From a virus: a DNA stretch of 64,000 nucleotides. Shown piece by piece: positions 59,779 through 64,000 of the stretch; positions within the stretch are counted from its first letter, which is position 1; each line of letters starts with the position of its first letter. Location of the stretch: IMG/VR virus record IMGVR_UViG_3300032046_000018, positions 1 through 64,000 of that record; one strand, 5' to 3'. Made by a program: the position numbers and the translations under genes. The notes beneath the pieces are model-generated. The model made no database searches and was not told the DNA's origin. It worked only from the letters and a program-made list of their open reading frames with translations.

Positions 59779-60909
59779 TTATGCCGTTACTGGACATACG
59801 TTGTCGAGACGCACCATGTTTGCGAAGTCCCCGACACCGAGTGAGAACTTGAGCTCGAAGCGCGTCCGTGCGATGTGCGGGTCGTGATCAACCCACGTGT
59901 ACTCGTACAGGCCATTGCCGTCGTGATACTGGTTGCACCGGCTCGTGAACGTGAAACCGAGGTCGTCATTCGCCAGGAATGCAAACTCGTATCCACCAGC
60001 CCGCATGAACCAATACTTGTTGTCATTGCCCCACTCGGCTGCTGCGTTATCACCCATGTTGGACTCGCCGTTGATGGCGCCCGCATTCGCAGCACTGGTC
60101 TTGTACGTGTGCGCGACCACCTTGTGAATCTTCATGCCGTTGTCGAGACCTGCGTAGAATGCCTGGAGTGTCCCGCCTGAGAGATCACGAACATACTTGA
60201 GTCGCTCGATGATCACGCGGTGATTCTTGAGGACTTTTGCGGCCTTGCTCCCGATGAACAGGTTGTTCAAGGGGAGATCGCCGAGTCCTTCTTGGTGGTC
60301 GATGGCATTGTCGATGTCCCGGAAAGGGTCGCTGGACGTGTAGTTATTCCATGCTGCACCGATCATGCCGTTCGCAGCAGCCGTGAGATCGAAGTGAATC
60401 AGCCTGTTAGTTGATTGATTGCTGAAGTTGCTCACGGTTGCAGGGTTGCCCCACATGTAGTTCACGAGTTCCAGTTCTACACGTCGCTCGATTGCACGTG
60501 CGCACATCTCGGTGAGACGCCGCATCCGTACATCCGTGCCAAAGTTGAACTGTGGCGTGAATTGCACGAGGAATTCCTCGGGCTCCATCATGAAGCCGAT
60601 TTTCGTCATTCGACTCCACCATCTCTCCATGTCAGCCCCGAGACTCAGGTAGTCTTCAGTCCGAGCATACGGGGAGTACATGTTAGAGATTGGTTGGGGG
60701 TCGATCACCAGCGGCCATCCAAAAGTTGAAGCTCCGCCGCCAGGAGCGCGGATACGCTTCATTACAGTGGAGAGCACCGGCTGCCATTTAGAGTCCCACA
60801 TTCGCACCATTTCGACAAATGCTGGGCTCAGGGCCCATATCGGGATGTTTGCGCCGTAGGTAAAATTGGGCAATTGAAGCCCTACCGGATCGTTAAAGTT
60901 CCAGCTCAT
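59779..60909 (-). CDS. major capsid protein candidate (HK97-type)
   Basis: A 376-residue protein placed between decoration/protease-scaffold genes and connector genes. Segments fit an HK97 fold: long helix CARAIERRVELELVNYMWGN, LPLNNLFIGSKAAKVLKNHR, and strands FMRAGGYEFAFLANDDLG and RTRFELKFSLGVGD at the C-terminus. There is no N-terminal delta domain; scaffold function is supplied by the protease gene upstream. Call rests on order, size and pattern. Confidence 0.72.
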   Translation of the reverse strand: MSWNFNDPVGLQLPNFTYGANIPIWALSPAFVEMVRMWDSKWQPVLSTVMKRIRAPGGGASTFGWPLVIDPQPISNMYSPYARTEDYLSLGADMERWWSRMTKIGFMMEPEEFLVQFTPQFNFGTDVRMRRLTEMCARAIERRVELELVNYMWGNPATVSNFSNQSTNRLIHFDLTAAANGMIGAAWNNYTSSDPFRDIDNAIDHQEGLGDLPLNNLFIGSKAAKVLKNHRVIIERLKYVRDLSGGTLQAFYAGLDNGMKIHKVVAHTYKTSAANAGAINGESNMGDNAAAEWGNDNKYWFMRAGGYEFAFLANDDLGFTFTSRCNQYHDGNGLYEYTWVDHDPHIARTRFELKFSLGVGDFANMVRLDNVCPVTA

Positions 60910-60921
60910 GTGTCATTCACC

Positions 60922-61476
60922 TCAAGGCCCGTTATCGAGCCAGCCTTCGCCATTGTTGTTCACGTGTAGTGGCTCGATGATGATGGGTCCCCTAACGTTA
61001 TACGCGATGGGGCCGCTCTTGACGCGACCTAGATATGTCATCGTCGATGTTCTCGGGACAAATCCACCTGGATACGGTGCCACCTCGTCATTGTCGTAGA
61101 CGATTGACCCGGACTTCTTGTTAATCATGTCCCGGACACCATGGACCACGACTGCAATCTCTCGCTGCCCCTGGCGCCATTCTCCCATGGACTTGTAAAT
61201 CAAGTCATATGCTGCGCGACCTATCGAACCAACCAGGCCTCCACGAGTCGGTATTTGACTGTCAGAAACACCAAGACACCGCTGCTTGCTTGCCGTGTCG
61301 TTGTATGGCGCAACAATGATGATGCTGTCATACGGTGGTCCCCCGACTGCCGCTCCCGGCCCCGTGCCCGTGTACTTGAGCGGGTCACCGAAGAACGTGC
61401 TAAACGAGTCGTGAAGCCTCGTCTTGTGCCCCTTCAGATAATCCGCCGGGTCTTGTCTGTTATGCCGAGTGCTCAT
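60922..61476 (-). CDS. capsid decoration-type protein candidate
   Basis: A 184-residue beta-rich protein with Gly/Pro-rich segments (YTGTGPGAAVGGPPYDS) between the protease-scaffold and capsid genes, the place of head decoration proteins. The ATG touches the stop of the protease gene. Not recognised by motif. Confidence 0.5.
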   Translation of the reverse strand: MSTRHNRQDPADYLKGHKTRLHDSFSTFFGDPLKYTGTGPGAAVGGPPYDSIIIVAPYNDTASKQRCLGVSDSQIPTRGGLVGSIGRAAYDLIYKSMGEWRQGQREIAVVVHGVRDMINKKSGSIVYDNDEVAPYPGGFVPRTSTMTYLGRVKSGPIAYNVRGPIIIEPLHVNNNGEGWLDNGP

Positions 61477-62564
61477 TATTTATCAGCCTCCATGCCCTGG
61501 GCCTTGAAAAATTCAGCCATTTTCGGACGGAGGTCAGGAGCACACATCTCCAAGGCCTTCTTCACGTCCGTCTTTGGTGCCTCGAGCTTCTTCCTCTGCA
61601 TCTCAGCCAGGAGTTTCTCCGCTGGATTTCCTTGCGTCGCGGTCTCTGCCTGGCCAGTCGCCGAGTTTACCTCCAATCTCTTTACTTCCTTTTGAAGGTA
61701 CTCGAACGTCTGCTTCTTGTAGAAGTCCTCGAGCTCCGGGCGTTTCTCGAGTGCGATGATCTTGTCCACGAGCGGTTTCTTGGTCTCGGCGTAGTCCAGG
61801 CGATTTGTCAGCGCCTGCACGCCAAGGCTAAGCTTTGCCGTCTCGGCCACGAACTTTGCGTTCTCGGCCTTCACCGTGGAAAGGTCGTCCTCGATCTTAG
61901 CCTTTTCACTCTCAGCGGTCACGAGCTTATTCTCCAGCTCTACCTTCTCTTTCGTGAGCTTTTCGAGCCGGGCCTCGTATTCCGCATGCTTTTTTCCTGC
62001 TTCTGCTTCCACTTGTTCATCTTCCTCTGCCAAGATAGTTTCACCTTGCTCATTAGATTCCATTTCCAACACGTGCCTGCAATCAACACACGCGGGCACG
62101 TGCGTTCCCGAGGCTTCGTACATGTCAATCCAGTACGCTTTACCATCCTCGAGTTGCAGGATAAACGCCATTGAAATGCCAATCGGGTTACCCTCCTCAG
62201 CACTTGCATTTACCCAGTCTGCAAAGAGCTTTTTATCATCCAGCTCGTGCCCGTTGGGAGCCTTCAGGGGAACCTCGTAGTCTATGATCATGTACGAGAT
62301 ATCCTCCTCCTTCTCAATCCGTCCCCCAGTAGCACGGCCAAAGATAGGCACCACCTTATCTTCATTACCAGCAGGATGGCGATGCCTGAAAAGAAGGGGC
62401 AAGCCTTGGACCTGCCCTAATGCAATCTTCATCATTGGTTCGCATAGTTCGTTCGTGGAGATGCTGCGTGCCGTGAATTTGAACACGCTGCCGTCCAGCA
62501 CTCCAGGACCTGTTGATTGAAGATTTAGTCGGCGTACCAGGGTACTTTTCAATGAAGGTCTCAC
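61476..62564 (-). CDS. prohead protease fused to scaffold
   Basis: A 362-residue protein. Residues 1-150 look like a herpesvirus/HK97-type prohead protease: LLFRHRHP near residue 60 supplies the catalytic His and IGISMAF near 130 the Ser. Residues 175-270 form a long coiled coil (KLTKEKVELENKLVTAESEK) with a helical C-terminus, typical of internal scaffold. CVDCRH near 157 adds a Cys pair. Starts at GTG 62564. The protease would cut scaffold and itself during head maturation. Confidence 0.7.
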   Translation of the reverse strand: MRPSLKSTLVRRLNLQSTGPGVLDGSVFKFTARSISTNELCEPMMKIALGQVQGLPLLFRHRHPAGNEDKVVPIFGRATGGRIEKEEDISYMIIDYEVPLKAPNGHELDDKKLFADWVNASAEEGNPIGISMAFILQLEDGKAYWIDMYEASGTHVPACVDCRHVLEMESNEQGETILAEEDEQVEAEAGKKHAEYEARLEKLTKEKVELENKLVTAESEKAKIEDDLSTVKAENAKFVAETAKLSLGVQALTNRLDYAETKKPLVDKIIALEKRPELEDFYKKQTFEYLQKEVKRLEVNSATGQAETATQGNPAEKLLAEMQRKKLEAPKTDVKKALEMCAPDLRPKMAEFFKAQGMEADK

Positions 62565-62590
62565 CTGGTCCTAGGAACGTCCATGTCGTA

Positions 62591-62600
62591 TTTAAATATT
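62591..62600 (-). promoter_or_regulatory. TATA-like box before the protease-scaffold gene
   Basis: On the minus strand AATATTTAAA lies about 30 bases upstream of GTG 62564, so the transcript would begin at or very near the start codon (nearly leaderless). It overlaps the stop of the upstream membrane protein gene. It could give high late expression of head genes. Confidence 0.35.
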
Positions 62601-63044
62601 GGCTACAAGAGCCAGGGCCACGGCCAGGCACGCCGACGCTAGACCATGCCAGAACAGGCACGCGTCAGTTTGCTTTACCGAAAGACGATTCCTTTTAACC
62701 AGGTAAATGAGGTAAGTCCCCCTCTTTCCAGCCCTGCCGATCTTGATGTCGCAGAGCAAATGGACGCCGTGTGACATGCAAAAAAATGCAACGCCCATTA
62801 TATCCCGCACGCTCGTCACAGGCACCAGGATCAAGCACCCGAGAAGAATTGCACAGGGCGCCGATGAATGAAAGAACCAGTGACGATGCATGTCGAGTTT
62901 CAGGTCCGTATCTGCATATGACGATGCGGACATGAAAGAAAATAAAGTGAATGCAGAAACCCACTGCCATTTCAACGATGCACACATTATCGCAAAAACA
63001 ACAAGTGCTGCATTGGAGAACATGAAATGCTGCCAGTAGTTCAT
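62592..63044 (-). CDS. membrane protein, DUF457-like metal-site pattern
   Basis: A 150-residue protein with about four transmembrane segments. DLKLDMHRHWFFHSSAPCAI and CMSHGVHLLCDI carry the Asp/His pairs found in the DUF457/YdjM inner-membrane hydrolase-like family. Placed in the virion operon before the protease, so it may act in egress or superinfection exclusion; function unknown. Confidence 0.6.
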   Translation of the reverse strand: MNYWQHFMFSNAALVVFAIMCASLKWQWVSAFTLFSFMSASSYADTDLKLDMHRHWFFHSSAPCAILLGCLILVPVTSVRDIMGVAFFCMSHGVHLLCDIKIGRAGKRGTYLIYLVKRNRLSVKQTDACLFWHGLASACLAVALALVANI

Positions 63045-63328
63045 CCTTTCTGCATCCTCTCGTAGTCGTGGTTAGCAGGGTTCCATTCCCCTGGCTTCCA
63101 GTTCTTGTTAATTGGAGCAGTTGCCATTATTGGCGGTTTCTCGGTTTGTGCACAAGCTGCGCAAAATTTGAACACGTCATATGCGAGCTGCTTGTCGGCT
63201 TCATTTCGAGTCTTCTTCTCAGGCACGTAGAATTGGTCGGTACATCGCCTGCACTTCAATATCACGTACCCTTCGACATCTTTTAGTACCAGTGATTTTC
63301 TTGGTGTTTGTTTGAAAGGTTGGCTCAT
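63041..63328 (-). CDS. zinc-finger protein
   Basis: A 95-residue protein with CRRC near residue 26 and CAAC near 57, a zinc-binding arrangement, within basic sequence. Overlaps the membrane protein gene by four bases. Function unknown; part of the virion transcript. Confidence 0.6.
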   Translation of the reverse strand: MSQPFKQTPRKSLVLKDVEGYVILKCRRCTDQFYVPEKKTRNEADKQLAYDVFKFCAACAQTEKPPIMATAPINKNWKPGEWNPANHDYERMQKG

Positions 63329-63339
63329 TTTATCACGTT

Positions 63340-63711
63340 TTAAAAGTGTTGTTCCTTTGTTTGCATTGATTTATGTGACTCTCCCATCCTGTACCACTCT
63401 GGCATGTTCGGGTCGTTCTTGCAGCCAGAAGTTGGGCACCCATACAGGATTTCCAAGTCGGTCTCCTCGTAGAAGAACATTTTCGCACCGCACCACCTGC
63501 AGTGAACCTCGTTCTTGTCAAAGATGTCATCCCATCCAAGTTTACCGACGGGGTGATATCCATTCTTCAAGCTCAGCGTTCCAGGAGCTTGGAACCCAGC
63601 GGTGAGCGGGTCCCTCGGCTCGATTGGAATGTCGCGTCCTTTATGATCCTTCTCAAAGAGATTGAAGTGCTTCAATCTCATGGTCAAATCCGTGTCTCTT
63701 GATACTGGCAT
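63340..63711 (-). CDS. zinc-finger protein
   Basis: A 123-residue protein. HCRWCGAKMFF followed by YGCPTSGCKNDP gives a four-Cys zinc site near residues 70-98. The N-terminal half mentions no motif. Starts directly after the next gene's stop. Function unknown. Confidence 0.6.
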   Translation of the reverse strand: MPVSRDTDLTMRLKHFNLFEKDHKGRDIPIEPRDPLTAGFQAPGTLSLKNGYHPVGKLGWDDIFDKNEVHCRWCGAKMFFYEETDLEILYGCPTSGCKNDPNMPEWYRMGESHKSMQTKEQHF

Positions 63712-64000
63712 TCACTTTACCTCCCAGTCACCAGTTGCTTCATTAAATTCTCCACCTTTAGCCATCTTGTCGAAAACTGACTCGAATTCCTCTTCTTGCT
63801 TCTTGTCGGCCTCGTCAAGTATCGCTTCTGTTTTGTGGGTGATTTCCTTACCACCATGTATCACGTCGTTGATATATTTAATTATTGTATCCTTTGCCAT
63901 CTGCCTTACCTTTCCAAGTACCTTTTGGTGTGCCAGGAAGTTAAAATTCTTCAACACGTACCTGGCAACATCATACATCTGATCCCCGGTAACGGGGTGA
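63712..64000 (-). CDS. unknown virion-operon protein, 5' end outside the window
   Basis: From ATG 63978 there are 88 residues, but the frame stays open to the window edge (HPVTGDQ before the Met), so the real gene probably starts beyond 64000. Visible: a helical protein with charged C-terminal half (EADKKQEEEFESVFDKMAKG). The region upstream should hold portal and terminase; this could be the end of such a gene. Confidence 0.5.
   Translation of the reverse strand, partial: HPVTGDQMYDVARYVLKNFNFLAHQKVLGKVRQMAKDTIIKYINDVIHGGKEITHKTEAILDEADKKQEEEFESVFDKMAKGGEFNEATGDWEVK

Noticed and set aside
1-64000. CRISPR array near the Cas4-like nuclease
   Set aside because: No regularly spaced repeats were seen; the nuclease lies among replication genes, so a CRISPR role is not supported.
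1-64000. Integrase, transposase, portal and large terminase genes
   Set aside because: None could be recognised in the window. Portal and terminase are expected to the right of 64000; absence of an integrase here does not prove a lytic lifestyle.

Overview
The window is a long, gene-dense piece of a tailed-virus (contractile-tail, myovirus-like, Caudoviricetes-type) genome that very probably infects an anaerobic archaeon. Archaeal traits: TATA/BRE-like promoter elements, a complete archaeal/eukaryal-type replication set (family B DNA polymerase, PriS-PriL-type primase, sliding-clamp candidate, small and large RFC clamp-loader subunits, XPD-like Fe-S helicase, ERCC4/XPF-like protein, Cas4-like nuclease) and an intron-containing CAT-anticodon tRNA resembling archaeal initiator tRNA. 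The anaerobic lifestyle is inferred from a class III (oxygen-sensitive) ribonucleotide reductase, NrdD plus its radical-SAM activase NrdG; ThyX supplies dTMP. I cannot name the host. Portal and terminase genes are not seen and both window ends cut through open frames, so the genome continues beyond 64 kb.

Layout. (1) 1-1010, rightward: small unknown genes. (2) 997-5919, leftward: DNA methyltransferase, nucleoside deoxyribosyltransferase-like protein, zinc-ribbon and winged-helix proteins, RFC small and large subunits. (3) 5920-6129: AT-rich divergent control region with promoters on both strands, a perfect inverted repeat and four phased 8-bp repeats, the best origin candidate. (4) 6130-27484, rightward: ssDNA-binding candidate, RecA-fold protein, clamp candidate, structured RNA plus tRNA, PolB, an HNH-endonuclease cassette flanked by direct repeats, Dam-type methyltransferase with an apparent +1 frameshift, NrdG, DUF3310, Cas4-like nuclease, primase, HARE-HTH nuclease, XPF-like and XPD-like pair. 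(5) 27453-35201, rightward: glycosyltransferases and small-molecule methyltransferases, with RNase H, ribbon-helix-helix regulator and ThyX interleaved. (6) 35179-39419, rightward: NrdD and small proteins, ending in a tandem duplication. (7) 64000-39416, leftward: virion module in classical order: protease-scaffold fusion, decoration candidate, major capsid candidate, neck proteins, sheath, tube, chaperone candidate, tape measure, hub/spike, gp25-like, baseplate J, tail fibre/lectin proteins, beta-helix spike, then three small membrane proteins that could serve exit. The rightward and leftward arms meet tail-to-tail with a 4-bp overlap at 39416-39419.

Most notable: several functionally unrelated proteins (PolB, Dam, a zinc-ribbon protein, two unknowns and, more weakly, RfcL) end in related C-terminal peptides of the form A-(N/D)-(T/P)-x-G-D-F. 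This looks like a virus-specific docking tail, perhaps for the viral clamp, or partly a by-product of a recurring Shine-Dalgarno-containing gene junction. Translation appears strongly coupled throughout (ATGA/GTGA overlaps, GGTGAT-type ribosome sites).
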